64,000 bases of DNA from Ulvibacter antarcticus. GTDB lineage: Bacteria > Bacteroidota > Bacteroidia > Flavobacteriales > Flavobacteriaceae. The stretch lies in contig NZ_REFC01000012.1 in NCBI RefSeq assembly GCF_003688405.1, forward strand, positions 744,001 through 808,000. The letters run 5' to 3'. This document shows positions 53,699 through 62,520 of the stretch, piece after piece. The notes under the pieces are model-generated. The model was given only the letters and a program-made list of their open reading frames with translations. It had not been told where the DNA came from and searched no databases. Numbering within the stretch: position 1 is the stretch's first letter; the number at the start of each line of letters is the position of its first letter. Both the position numbers and the translations under genes were made by a program.

Positions 53699-55834
53699 AT
53701 GGCAAGAAAGAATCTGCAACATATAAGCTTAAAGAATTCGATAGTTAAAACGAACAATTCACAATCGGATGTAACTTTTTCGACTGCCGAAAAGGTCGAT
53801 GTGAAAAAGCAATATAGCGCTAAGGATCTTTCGAATCTGAAACATTTAGATTTTGTTGCAGGTATTGCACCTAATCTACGTGGTCCTTATTCTACCATGT
53901 TCGTGAGAAGGCCCTGGACTATTCGACAATATGCCGGTTTTTCGACTGCCGAAGACAGTAATGCCTTCTACCGCAGAAACTTAGCTGCAGGGCAAAAAGG
54001 CTTGTCGGTTGCCTTCGATTTGGCCACCCACAGAGGTTATGACAGTGATCATCCAAGAGTTGTTGGGGATGTTGGGAAGGCTGGTGTTGCAATCGATAGT
54101 GTGGAAGATATGAAAATTCTCTTCGATCAAATTCCGTTGGACAAGATGAGTGTATCTATGACCATGAATGGCGCGGTGTTGCCTATAATGGCTTTTTATA
54201 TTGTTGCTGCGGAAGAACAAGGAATATCTATTGAAACCTTGGCAGGAACCATTCAGAACGATATTTTAAAGGAGTTTATGGTGCGTAATACGTATATCTA
54301 CCCTCCTGCTCCTTCCATGAAGATTATCAGTGATATTTTTGAGTTTACTTCGGAAAAGATGCCGAAATACAATTCTATTTCCATCTCAGGATATCATATG
54401 CAGGAAGCCGGAGCGACCTGTGATATTGAATTGGCATACACTTTGGCTGACGGTCTAGAATACATTAGAACCGGAATCGCCGCCGGAATGGACATAGACA
54501 CTTTCGCACCAAGGCTTTCCTTTTTTTGGGCAATTGGAATGAATCATTTTATGGAAATCGCCAAGATGAGAGCGGCTCGGATGTTATGGGCCAAATTGGT
54601 AAAACAATTTAATCCGAAGAAGGAAAAATCGCTAGCCTTGCGAACTCATTGTCAGACAAGCGGTTGGAGTTTAACTGCTCAGGACCCTTTTAATAATGTA
54701 GCCAGAACTTGTATTGAAGCTGCTGCAGCCGTGTTTGGCGGAACACAATCATTACATACCAACGCCCTTGATGAAGCTATTGCACTTCCAACCGATTTTT
54801 CGGCTAGAATTGCTAGAAACACACAAATTTATCTTCAGCAGGAAACTCAGATCACTAAAACTGTAGATCCATGGGCGGGAAGTTATTATGTTGAAAATCT
54901 TACCAATGATATTGCAAACCGCGCTTGGGAATTGATTCAGGAAGTGGAAGAGCTTGGAGGAATGACGAAGGCTATTGAAGCCGGAATTCCGAAGCTAAGG
55001 ATTGAAGAAGCTGCTGCACGCAAGCAAGCACGCATTGATAGTGGACAAGATATCATTGTTGGTGTAAATAATTATCGCTTAGAAAAAGAAGATCCCTTAC
55101 AGATTTTAGATGTTGACAATGAGAAGGTTCGCAAAGGTCAAATTGAACTATTAAATAAAATAAAAGCTGAAAGAGACACTAAAAAAGTGAATAATGCCTT
55201 GAATAATTTAACCCAATCTGCTAAATCGGGTGAGGGAAATTTACTAGCTTTAGCTATTGAAGCAGCTCGTGAAAGAGCTACTTTAGGAGAAATTAGCGAC
55301 GCGCTCGAAGAGAAGTTTGGGCGCTACAAAGCACAAATTAAATCTTTTAGCGGTGTGTATAGTAAAGAAATAAAAAAGGACCCAACTTTTGCAAAAGCAA
55401 GAGAAATGGCCGATCAGTTTTCAGAACTGGAAGGTAGGCGTCCGCGTATCATGATAGCTAAAATGGGCCAAGATGGTCATGACCGTGGTGCTAAGGTTGT
55501 GGCGACCGGCTATGCCGATGTTGGTTTTGATGTTGATATTGGTCCGTTATTTCAAACCCCGGCCGAGGCAGCAAAGCAGGCGATGGAAAATGACGTTCAT
55601 ATTCTTGGAGTATCTTCCTTAGCAGCAGGACATAAGACACTTGTGCCTCAAGTAATTGAAGAGCTCAAGAAATATGGTCGGGAAGACATTATGGTGATCG
55701 TGGGAGGTGTAATTCCGCCACAAGATTATCAGTTTTTGTTCGATGCCGGAGCCGTTGCTGTTTATGGTCCCGGTACTAAAATTAGTGAGGCTGCAATTGA
55801 GTTGCTTCAGATTTTGATTGATTCGGTTGAATGA
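53699..55834 (+). CDS. mutB: methylmalonyl-CoA mutase large (alpha) subunit
   Basis: A 711-residue B12 enzyme. The barrel half has [21 protein letters not shown] near residue 62, the substrate site ATHRGYDSD and [12 protein letters not shown]; the C-terminal B12 domain contains [11 protein letters not shown] with the base-off cobalt-ligand His (DxHxxG) near residue 593, and [11 protein letters not shown]. It converts methylmalonyl-CoA to succinyl-CoA. It completes the pathway begun by the carboxylase at 35.4-38.9 kb; an epimerase is not in the window. Length is normal. Confidence 0.95.
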   Translation: MARKNLQHISLKNSIVKTNNSQSDVTFSTAEKVDVKKQYSAKDLSNLKHLDFVAGIAPNLRGPYSTMFVRRPWTIRQYAGFSTAEDSNAFYRRNLAAGQKGLSVAFDLATHRGYDSDHPRVVGDVGKAGVAIDSVEDMKILFDQIPLDKMSVSMTMNGAVLPIMAFYIVAAEEQGISIETLAGTIQNDILKEFMVRNTYIYPPAPSMKIISDIFEFTSEKMPKYNSISISGYHMQEAGATCDIELAYTLADGLEYIRTGIAAGMDIDTFAPRLSFFWAIGMNHFMEIAKMRAARMLWAKLVKQFNPKKEKSLALRTHCQTSGWSLTAQDPFNNVARTCIEAAAAVFGGTQSLHTNALDEAIALPTDFSARIARNTQIYLQQETQITKTVDPWAGSYYVENLTNDIANRAWELIQEVEELGGMTKAIEAGIPKLRIEEAAARKQARIDSGQDIIVGVNNYRLEKEDPLQILDVDNEKVRKGQIELLNKIKAERDTKKVNNALNNLTQSAKSGEGNLLALAIEAARERATLGEISDALEEKFGRYKAQIKSFSGVYSKEIKKDPTFAKAREMADQFSELEGRRPRIMIAKMGQDGHDRGAKVVATGYADVGFDVDIGPLFQTPAEAAKQAMENDVHILGVSSLAAGHKTLVPQVIEELKKYGREDIMVIVGGVIPPQDYQFLFDAGAVAVYGPGTKISEAAIELLQILIDSVE

Positions 55835-55847
55835 GTTTAAATTGGTG

Positions 55848-55935
55848 GATTGTTAGATGTCGGATGTTAGATAAAATGTCAGTTCGAGTGATTTCTTGAA
55901 GTGGAACGAAAAGAAATAATATCGAGAACGATCTT
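55848..55935. repeat. GTTAGAT heptamers and a flavobacterial-type palindrome
   Basis: TGTTAGATGTCGGATGTTAGAT at 55851-55872 (two or three degenerate GTTAGAT units) precedes an imperfect palindrome from GTTCGAGTG at 55881 to TATCGAGAAC at 55929. Phrases of the type CAGTTCGAGTG and TCGAGAACG are common intergenic elements in flavobacteria. The stretch lies in the 185-base gap after the mutase gene. Confidence 0.5.
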
Positions 55936-56018
55936 AATTTGATAGGTGACCGCTAATGGATCGTTGGATATCTGAATATTTAGACAAAAGACAATAATTC
56001 TTAATTCTTAAAATAATC

Positions 56019-56558
56019 ATTTCTACAAAAACCTACATCCTAAAAACCGAAAGACTCGGTCTTCGTAATTGGGTTGCTTCAGATGTAGCACCGTTTTATG
56101 AGATGTGCAGTGATGAGGAGGTAATGCGTCACTTTCCGAAGACACTTTCCGAAGAAGAAACTACAGAGCTTATAAACAGACTAAAAGAGCATTTCGACAT
56201 CTATGGCTATACTTATTTTGCGATTGATGTATTGGAAACTGGTGAATTTATAGGGTTTGCAGGTTTGAAAAATCAGGAGTGGGAAAGCGACTTTACACCT
56301 TGTGTCGATATTGGTTGGCGCTTAAAAAAAGCTGCCTGGGGAAAGGGTTATGCTACAGAAGCTGCAAAAGCTTGTTTGGATGCCGGTTTTCAAACCTTCG
56401 GTATTAAAGAGATTCTATCATTTGCCACCGACACAAACGTGGCTTCAGAAAATGTGATGAAAAAATGCGGCATGAAATACGTTGGAAACGTACAGCATCC
56501 GGCTATTTTAAACGATTCTCGATTTAAACATTGCGTGGTGTATACCCAGTACTCATGA
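56019..56558 (+). CDS. GNAT family N-acetyltransferase without a usual start codon
   Basis: The reading frame is open from 55998 and encodes, after ISTKTYILKTERLGLRNW at the front, a full GNAT domain: the acetyl-CoA site RLKKAAWGKGYATEA and the late FATDTNVASENVMKKCGM. No ATG, GTG or TTG lies upstream in frame, only ATT or ATC codons near 56016-56019; the first ATG (56103) would remove the first strand of the fold. I place the start at ATT 56019 tentatively. The protein resembles RimJ/RimL-type acetyltransferases of about 180 residues. Either it uses a rare start codon or the gene has lost its start. Confidence 0.7.
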   Translation: MSTKTYILKTERLGLRNWVASDVAPFYEMCSDEEVMRHFPKTLSEEETTELINRLKEHFDIYGYTYFAIDVLETGEFIGFAGLKNQEWESDFTPCVDIGWRLKKAAWGKGYATEAAKACLDAGFQTFGIKEILSFATDTNVASENVMKKCGMKYVGNVQHPAILNDSRFKHCVVYTQYS

Positions 56559-56715
56559 AATTTGAATTCGACTTTCTTATGGGAAAAGGATTCGTAATTT
56601 GAAAACACAGCAATTATTTAATAAGTCGCTAAAATGAAAATCTAAAAATTATTTACTATGCAAGCATAATAAATTAGCCTAGATTTCCTACTTTTGTTAC
56701 ACAAAATGTACTTCT

Positions 56716-57597
56716 ATGGATTTTAAAGCAAAAATGTTGCGTGATGACGCATTAAAAGGTAAGACAATCGTAGTTACCGGTGGTGGTAGTGGTCTTGGAA
56801 AAGCGATGACTACTTACTTTTTAGAATTAGGTGCCAATGTTGTAATCACTTCCCGAAATATAGAGAAATTACAAACCGTAAAAACTGAATTAGAGGCAGC
56901 AACTGGTGGAAAAGTATTACCTGTTCAGTGCGATGTACGTAATTACGATGAAGTAGAAGCTATGGTAGCAGCTTCGGTTAAAGAATTTGGAACCGTTGAT
57001 GTATTATTAAATAATGCGGCGGGTAATTTTATCTCTCCTACTGAAAGACTTTCGGCCAATGCGTTCGATACTATCATCGATATCGTTTTAAAAGGAACAA
57101 AAAACTGTACTCTTGCCTTCGGAAAGCATTGGATTGAAAAGAAGGAAACTAATAAAACAGTATTAAATATTGTAACAACCTACGCTTTTACAGGATCTGC
57201 GTATGTTGTTCCAAGTGCAACCGCAAAAGCCGGTGTTTTAGCGCTCACAAGATCATTAGCAGTAGAATGGGCTAAATACGGAATGCGCTTCAACGCCATC
57301 GCACCGGGACCTTTCCCTACAAAAGGAGCATGGGACAGATTATTACCGGGAGATTTAAAAGAGAAATTTGACTTATCTAAAAAAGTACCATTAAAACGCG
57401 TTGGAGATCATCAGGAATTAGCGAATCTCGCGGCTTATCTGGTTTCAGACTTTTCTGCTTACATCAATGGAGAAGTAGTTGTAATTGATGGAGGAGAATG
57501 GTTAAAAGGTGCCGGACAAATGAATCTTCTGGAAGAAGTACCTGAGCAAATGTGGGATATGCTGGAGGCGATGATACGCTCTAAAAAGAGCAAATAA
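56716..57597 (+). CDS. SDR family oxidoreductase, 2,4-dienoyl-CoA reductase-like
   Basis: A 293-residue SDR. GKTIVVTGGGSGLGKAM holds the cofactor loop TGGGSGLG near residue 21, NNAAGNF near 96, and SATAKAG replaces the usual YxxxK with Ala-Thr-Ala-Lys, keeping only the Lys, as in DECR-type dienoyl-CoA reductases. FNAIAPGPFPTKGAWDRL is the DECR substrate loop. It probably reduces 2,4-dienoyl-CoA in beta-oxidation of polyunsaturated fatty acids. A TACTTTTG box at 56689-56696 is a likely -7 element. It stands alone with a strong terminator after it. Confidence 0.85.
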   Translation: MDFKAKMLRDDALKGKTIVVTGGGSGLGKAMTTYFLELGANVVITSRNIEKLQTVKTELEAATGGKVLPVQCDVRNYDEVEAMVAASVKEFGTVDVLLNNAAGNFISPTERLSANAFDTIIDIVLKGTKNCTLAFGKHWIEKKETNKTVLNIVTTYAFTGSAYVVPSATAKAGVLALTRSLAVEWAKYGMRFNAIAPGPFPTKGAWDRLLPGDLKEKFDLSKKVPLKRVGDHQELANLAAYLVSDFSAYINGEVVVIDGGEWLKGAGQMNLLEEVPEQMWDMLEAMIRSKKSK

Positions 57598-57620
57598 CAC
57601 CTTAAAAATATAAATTTTAT

Positions 57621-57654
57621 AAAAGTTCCTTCTTATTCTTCGGAAGGAACTTTT
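57621..57654 (+). terminator. intrinsic terminator after the dienoyl-CoA reductase-like gene
   Basis: AAAAGTTCCTTC at 57621-57632 and GAAGGAACTTTT at 57643-57654 form a perfect 12-bp stem with a ten-base loop, 24 bases after the stop codon. The short T run ends the stem itself. Confidence 0.85.
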
Positions 57655-57790
57655 ATGTATAACAAAACTATAATGTGTGTGCTGAGGCTTGAAAGTCAAG
57701 TGTCTGAATTTTGTTCACTTCCTGTTAACAAAATTCATTTTCAATCCGCATAATTAATCGTATTTTTAACCTGAATTTTAGAAATAATTA

Positions 57791-58555
57791 ATGGGTAAAA
57801 TAATTGCAATCGCAAACCAAAAAGGAGGTGTCGGAAAAACAACTACATCGGTAAACTTAGCCGCTTCCTTAGGTGTTCTTGAAAAGAAAGTTTTATTAAT
57901 TGACGCCGATCCCCAGGCAAACGCAACATCGGGATTGGGTATAAATGTTGAGGAAGTAGAAGCAGGATCTTATCAGGTAATAGAACATACTATAAGTGCG
58001 AGAGAAGCCATTATTAAAACCAAGTCTCCCAACGTAGATCTTATTCCAGCCCATATTGACCTGGTAGCAATCGAAATTGAACTAGTTGATAAGGAAAATC
58101 GTGAATCAATGTTGAAGTCGGCTATATCCGATCTCGCCAAAGATTACGATTACATTTTAATAGATTGTGCACCCTCTCTTGGATTACTAACTTTGAACGC
58201 ACTTACGGCAGCTCATGCAGTAATCATACCTATTCAATGTGAGTATTTTGCACTGGAAGGTCTTGGAAAACTGCTCAATACCATAAAAAGCGTTCAGAAA
58301 ATACATAATGAGAATCTGGATATAGAAGGTTTATTATTAACCATGTACGATTCCAGACTTCGCCTATCGAATCAGGTGGTGGAAGAAGTGAAAAAGCACT
58401 TCACCGAAATGGTATTTAAAACAATCATTCAGCGAAATGTGCGTTTAAGTGAAGCCCCTAGCTATGGTGAAAGTATTATAAGTTATGACGCGGGTAGTAC
58501 AGGTGCCAATAATTACTTAAGTTTGGCGCAAGAATTAATTGAAAAAAACAAGTAG
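57791..58555 (+). CDS. parA: chromosome partitioning ATPase ParA/Soj
   Basis: A 254-residue ATPase with the deviant Walker A KGGVGKTTT at residues 11-19, the A' motif LLIDADPQANATSG, and LIDCAPSLG. It matches chromosomal Soj in length, and lacks the N-terminal HTH of plasmid ParA. It moves origin regions with ParB. parB starts six bases after its stop. No parS-like TGTTTCACGTGAAACA site was noticed in this window. Confidence 0.95.
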   Translation: MGKIIAIANQKGGVGKTTTSVNLAASLGVLEKKVLLIDADPQANATSGLGINVEEVEAGSYQVIEHTISAREAIIKTKSPNVDLIPAHIDLVAIEIELVDKENRESMLKSAISDLAKDYDYILIDCAPSLGLLTLNALTAAHAVIIPIQCEYFALEGLGKLLNTIKSVQKIHNENLDIEGLLLTMYDSRLRLSNQVVEEVKKHFTEMVFKTIIQRNVRLSEAPSYGESIISYDAGSTGANNYLSLAQELIEKNK

Positions 58556-58561
58556 GAGAAG

Positions 58562-59461
58562 ATGGCGAAAGCGACAAAAAAACAAGCCTTAGGCCGCGGC
58601 CTGTCAGCATTACTAAAAGATCCCTCGAACGATATTCAATCTGTTGCTGATAAAAATGCGGATAAAGTAGTTGGAAGTATTGTTGAGTTAGATCTAGATG
58701 CGATCGACGTCAACCCATTTCAGCCACGGACAAGTTTTAATGAGGAATCCCTAAGAGAGCTCGCTTCTTCGATTCGCGAGTTAGGTGTAATTCAGCCAAT
58801 TACGGTACGTAAACTCGATTTTAACACCTATCAATTAGTAAGTGGAGAACGTAGGTTCAGAGCTTCGAAATTAGTAGGTCTGGAAACGATACCAGCTTAT
58901 ATAAGAATCGCCAATGATCAGGAATCGCTCGAGATGGCATTGGTTGAGAACATTCAACGACAGGATTTGGATCCAATCGAAATTGCAATATCCTACCAAC
59001 GTCTAATCGAAGAAATTCAAGTAACACAAGAAGAGCTTAGCGATCGTGTTGGGAAGAACCGATCTACTATAGCAAATTACTTACGATTGTTGAAGTTAGA
59101 CCCAATTATTCAAACAGGAATGCGGGATGGCTTTATTTCAATGGGTCATGGAAGAGCACTAATAAACGTAGATGACACCAATCTACAACTAGATATTTAC
59201 GAAAAGATTGTCAGTGATAATCTATCAGTTCGAGACACAGAAGCTTTGGTGAGAAATTATAAGGCTCCGGAAGAAAAAGCCAAGCCAACTAAAAAGACAG
59301 TACCTAATTTCGCCAAAGAAGCGAAAATAAACCTGTCTACTATTTTTGATCGTAAAGTTGATATAAAGCTTAGCAGTTCAGGCAAAGGTCAGCTTATTCT
59401 ACCTTTCAAGAATGAAGAAGATTTTCAACAAATCCTGAAGCTTATTAAAAGTGCAAAGTAG
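58562..59461 (+). CDS. parB: chromosome partitioning protein ParB/Spo0J
   Basis: A 299-residue ParB. It starts with the conserved ALGRGLSALL, then the CTP-binding ParB/Srx region (NPFQPRTSF, GVIQPITVR, SGERRFRAS) and ALVENIQRQDLDPIE, followed by an HTH (TQEELSDRVGKNRSTIANYLRL) and a C-terminal dimer domain (LSSSGKGQLILPF). It loads on parS and slides as a CTP-gated clamp. Its last ten bases overlap the next gene's GTG start. Confidence 0.95.
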   Translation: MAKATKKQALGRGLSALLKDPSNDIQSVADKNADKVVGSIVELDLDAIDVNPFQPRTSFNEESLRELASSIRELGVIQPITVRKLDFNTYQLVSGERRFRASKLVGLETIPAYIRIANDQESLEMALVENIQRQDLDPIEIAISYQRLIEEIQVTQEELSDRVGKNRSTIANYLRLLKLDPIIQTGMRDGFISMGHGRALINVDDTNLQLDIYEKIVSDNLSVRDTEALVRNYKAPEEKAKPTKKTVPNFAKEAKINLSTIFDRKVDIKLSSSGKGQLILPFKNEEDFQQILKLIKSAK

Positions 59462-60047
59462 GACAATACATATCCTATTCCTCCTTTTGGCGACGACCCT
59501 TTTTGCCCAAGAAAATGATACATTAACGGTAAAAAATGTCAAAGTCCTTGTGGTTAAGGATTCGCTATCTCCTAAAGAACCTTATGATCCTTTAGCACCT
59601 TCAAGAGCTGCATTTTATTCTGCCGTGATTCCTGGTTTAGGTCAGGCATACAATAAAAAATACTGGAAAATTCCTGTTATTTATGCAGGAATGGCTGCAG
59701 GGGTCTATTTTTATATTCAGCAAGATAACGATTACGATCGCTTCAGAAATGCATACAAAAGACGCTTGGCGGGGTACACAGATGATGAATTTTACGGGAC
59801 TGGAACTACGCCAACCATCTCGAGCGATCGACTTATTGATGCTCAAAAATCAGCACAAAAAAACAAAGATGTAAGTATTATCGTTTCTCTGGCCTTCTAC
59901 TTACTAAACATAGTTGACGCCAATGTTGATGCGCATCTTGGACAATATAATGTGAGTGAAGATCTTTCATTACAGCCTAGCTTAAATTATAATTCGGTAA
60001 ACATTCAGCCCAACTACGGATTGTCACTTCGATATTCAATAAAATGA
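59451..60047 (+). CDS. DUF5683 domain protein, exported
   Basis: A 198-residue protein with a GTG start overlapping the parB stop. A signal peptide (residues 1-20, ending TLFAQ) is followed by PSRAAFYSAVIPGLGQAYNKKYWKIPVIYAG, here given as key parts PGLGQAYN and YWKIP, the hallmark of DUF5683. Two hydrophobic helices (about 66-85 and 138-155) suggest membrane association. The family sits between parB and dapB in many Bacteroidota; its function is not known. Its stop overlaps dapB by four bases (ATGA). Confidence 0.85.
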   Translation: MQSRTIHILFLLLATTLFAQENDTLTVKNVKVLVVKDSLSPKEPYDPLAPSRAAFYSAVIPGLGQAYNKKYWKIPVIYAGMAAGVYFYIQQDNDYDRFRNAYKRRLAGYTDDEFYGTGTTPTISSDRLIDAQKSAQKNKDVSIIVSLAFYLLNIVDANVDAHLGQYNVSEDLSLQPSLNYNSVNIQPNYGLSLRYSIK

Positions 60048-60745
60048 AAATAGCACTCTTAGGATATGGTAAAATGGGTAAAACCATAGAACGATTAGCT
60101 TCGGAAAGAGGACATACAATTGTGTATAAAAAAACCAGTAGTGCTTCGGAAGGTGAACTACATAAAGCTGATGCTGCCATCGATTTCTCTACTCCTGAAA
60201 CTGCCGAAAAAAATATATTGCTCGGATTAGAAACCGGCATCCCTGTAATTTCAGGTACTACCGGCTGGTTGGAAGCATTTCAGAAAATCACAAAGTTTTG
60301 CCAAGACCGTAACGGAAGTTTCATCTATGCGTCCAACTTCAGTGTTGGCGTAAATCTATTTTTTCAATTAAATGAACAGCTTGCAACCGTCATGAATTCG
60401 TGGCCGGAATACAAGGTATCCATCGAGGAGATTCATCACACTCAGAAAAAAGATGCCCCAAGTGGCACCGCCATTACAGTAGCTGAAGGAATTATAAAGC
60501 ATTCAGAAAAGAAAAAATGGACACTCAATGAAGGAGACCCAGATGCTATTGAAATAAAAGCTAGACGAATTGATGATGTTAAGGGAACACATAGTGTTTA
60601 CTATACTTCGGAAATTGATACAATTTCAATAAAACATGAAGCTCATAGTCGGGATGGATTTGCCATAGGAGCTATTATGGCTGCAGAATGGATTTTAGAC
60701 AAAAAAGGTATATTTACCATGAAAGATGTGTTGGAGATTGGTTGA
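60044..60745 (+). CDS. dapB: 4-hydroxy-tetrahydrodipicolinate reductase
   Basis: A 233-residue DapB with the cofactor loop GYGKMGKTI at residues 7-15, AIDFSTPE, SGTTGW, the catalytic segment EEIHHTQKKDAPSGTA (His and Lys) and HEAHSRDGFAIGA. It makes tetrahydrodipicolinate for lysine and diaminopimelate, so it serves the cell wall. It overlaps the DUF5683 gene by four bases. A heptamer repeat begins at the base after its stop codon. Confidence 0.95.
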   Translation: MKIALLGYGKMGKTIERLASERGHTIVYKKTSSASEGELHKADAAIDFSTPETAEKNILLGLETGIPVISGTTGWLEAFQKITKFCQDRNGSFIYASNFSVGVNLFFQLNEQLATVMNSWPEYKVSIEEIHHTQKKDAPSGTAITVAEGIIKHSEKKKWTLNEGDPDAIEIKARRIDDVKGTHSVYYTSEIDTISIKHEAHSRDGFAIGAIMAAEWILDKKGIFTMKDVLEIG

Positions 60746-60800
60746 ATTAGATATTAGATGTTAGATGTTAGATGTTAGATGTTAGATGTTAGATGTTAGA
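60746..60800. repeat. tandem (A/G)TTAGAT heptamers
   Basis: Two copies of ATTAGAT at 60746 and 60753, five copies of GTTAGAT from 60760 to 60794 and a partial GTTAGA, all at a strict 7-bp step, directly after the dapB stop. A degenerate form lies at 55851-55872. Such slippage-prone units may vary in number between strains. Confidence 0.9.
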
Positions 60801-60922
60801 AATAAAGTAATTTACATTTTGATAAAGGTTCAAAAACTATTCTTAGTTGAAATATTTTGAATCGATTTAAAGATTGAACATTTTAAAAAGGTGTAAACCT
60901 TTCAGAATAAAAGAAATAAAAT

Positions 60923-62494
60923 ATGAGTTGGACAGGTTGGTTACTATTTATAATCGCAGTACAAGTGATTCATTTTCTAGGTACCTGGAAATTATACGTT
61001 AAAGCAGGGCGACACGCCTGGGAGGCCGCAGTTCCGGTATACAACGCTGTAGTATTAATGAAAATAATTAATCGCCCGTGGTGGTGGACAATCTTGCTTT
61101 TCATCCCTATTGTAAACCTAATTATGTTTCCGGTAGTTTGGGTAGAAACACTGCGCAGCTTCGGAAAAAACAGCATGATCGATACGCTTTTAGGAGTACT
61201 AACTTGCGGACTTTACATCTATTATATAAACTATACTCAGGATGTAAAATACATAGAGGATAGGTCCTTAAAACCTCGCACTTCGGGGGGAGAATGGGTA
61301 AGTTCTATTCTTTTTGCTGTAGTTGCAGCGACTATAGTACATACATACGTAATGCAACCGTTTACAATTCCGACTTCATCCTTAGAAAAAACTTTATTAG
61401 TGGGAGATTTCTTATTCGTAAGTAAGTTTCATTACGGCGCAAGACTGCCAATGACACCGCTATCCTTTCCAATGGTGCACGATACCATTCCAGTAGTTAA
61501 ATCAAAATCATACATAAAGAAACCGCAAATACCCTATTTTAGATTTCCCGGTTTTCAGAAGATAAAAAGAAACGATATTGTTGTGTTTAGTTGGCCAACA
61601 GATACGCTAACCAATATTACCGACCCTTTTAGTAAGGTGGATATCAAACCACTGGATAAAAAATCCAACTACGTAAAACGCTGTGTAGGCTTACCGGGAG
61701 ATTCACTTTCGGTGCGCGATGGCTATGTATTTATCAACGGCGAACAAAATAAGTTGCCTAGCCGGGCAAAGCTTCAGTTTGCATACGCGGTTCAGACGAA
61801 CAGTGCAATTAACCCACAATTGTTAATGGATCGCTACAACCTCACCGATCGTTATCAGTATGACAATCAGCGGAATGTCTATTACTTTGCAGCTATTTCG
61901 GATGAAAGTTTGGAGTTATTAAAAAAGAACCCCAGCGTTGTGAATGTGGTATCACTTAAAGGAAAAGAAGGCGAAGGAAATGCTGCTACTTTCCCACAAG
62001 ATCCCAATTACAATTGGAATACAGATTACTTTGGCGCTTTATATATTCCGAAAGCGGGTGCTACTGTTGCAATCACACCCGAGACCCTTCCACTCTACCG
62101 AAGAATTATTGAAGTATATGAAGGAAGTGAAATTGGGTATGACAATAAAATAACTCAGTCGGGTACCGAAGTTTTACTTAATGGTTCGCCTCTAACTGAA
62201 TACACTTTTAAGTTGGATTATTATTGGATGATGGGAGACAACCGAAACAATTCTCAAGATGCTAGAATGTGGGGTTTTGTACCTTTTACACACGTTCTGG
62301 GAAAACCGGTTTTCGTATGGATGAGTTGGGATACCAATGCAAAAGGAATTATGAATAAAATCCGATGGGAGCGCATGTTCACTACTGTTGGTGGTGAAGG
62401 AGCACCTGTTTCCTATTTCAAATACTTCCTTGTATTCTTAGCAGGCTGGTTTATATTTGACTTTTTCAGAAAGAGAAAGAAGAAAGTTAGCTAA
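60923..62494 (+). CDS. lepB: signal peptidase I, enlarged Bacteroidota form
   Basis: A 523-residue protein. The first 110 residues hold two or three extra helices with a DUF5684-like pattern (AGRHAWEAAVPVYNAVVL), the anchor helix follows near 130, and the S26 domain begins with FTIPTSSLEKTL, where the second Ser is catalytic (residue about 154). The general-base Lys is in YVKRCVGLPGDS near 252, and box E is WMMGDNRNNSQDARMWG near 435. A long insertion between the Lys box and box E is common in this phylum. It releases exported proteins from the inner membrane. A paralogue follows 26 bases on. Confidence 0.93.
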   Translation: MSWTGWLLFIIAVQVIHFLGTWKLYVKAGRHAWEAAVPVYNAVVLMKIINRPWWWTILLFIPIVNLIMFPVVWVETLRSFGKNSMIDTLLGVLTCGLYIYYINYTQDVKYIEDRSLKPRTSGGEWVSSILFAVVAATIVHTYVMQPFTIPTSSLEKTLLVGDFLFVSKFHYGARLPMTPLSFPMVHDTIPVVKSKSYIKKPQIPYFRFPGFQKIKRNDIVVFSWPTDTLTNITDPFSKVDIKPLDKKSNYVKRCVGLPGDSLSVRDGYVFINGEQNKLPSRAKLQFAYAVQTNSAINPQLLMDRYNLTDRYQYDNQRNVYYFAAISDESLELLKKNPSVVNVVSLKGKEGEGNAATFPQDPNYNWNTDYFGALYIPKAGATVAITPETLPLYRRIIEVYEGSEIGYDNKITQSGTEVLLNGSPLTEYTFKLDYYWMMGDNRNNSQDARMWGFVPFTHVLGKPVFVWMSWDTNAKGIMNKIRWERMFTTVGGEGAPVSYFKYFLVFLAGWFIFDFFRKRKKKVS

Positions 62495-62520
62495 TAAGCC
62501 ATTTATTAAAATCACCTTGT

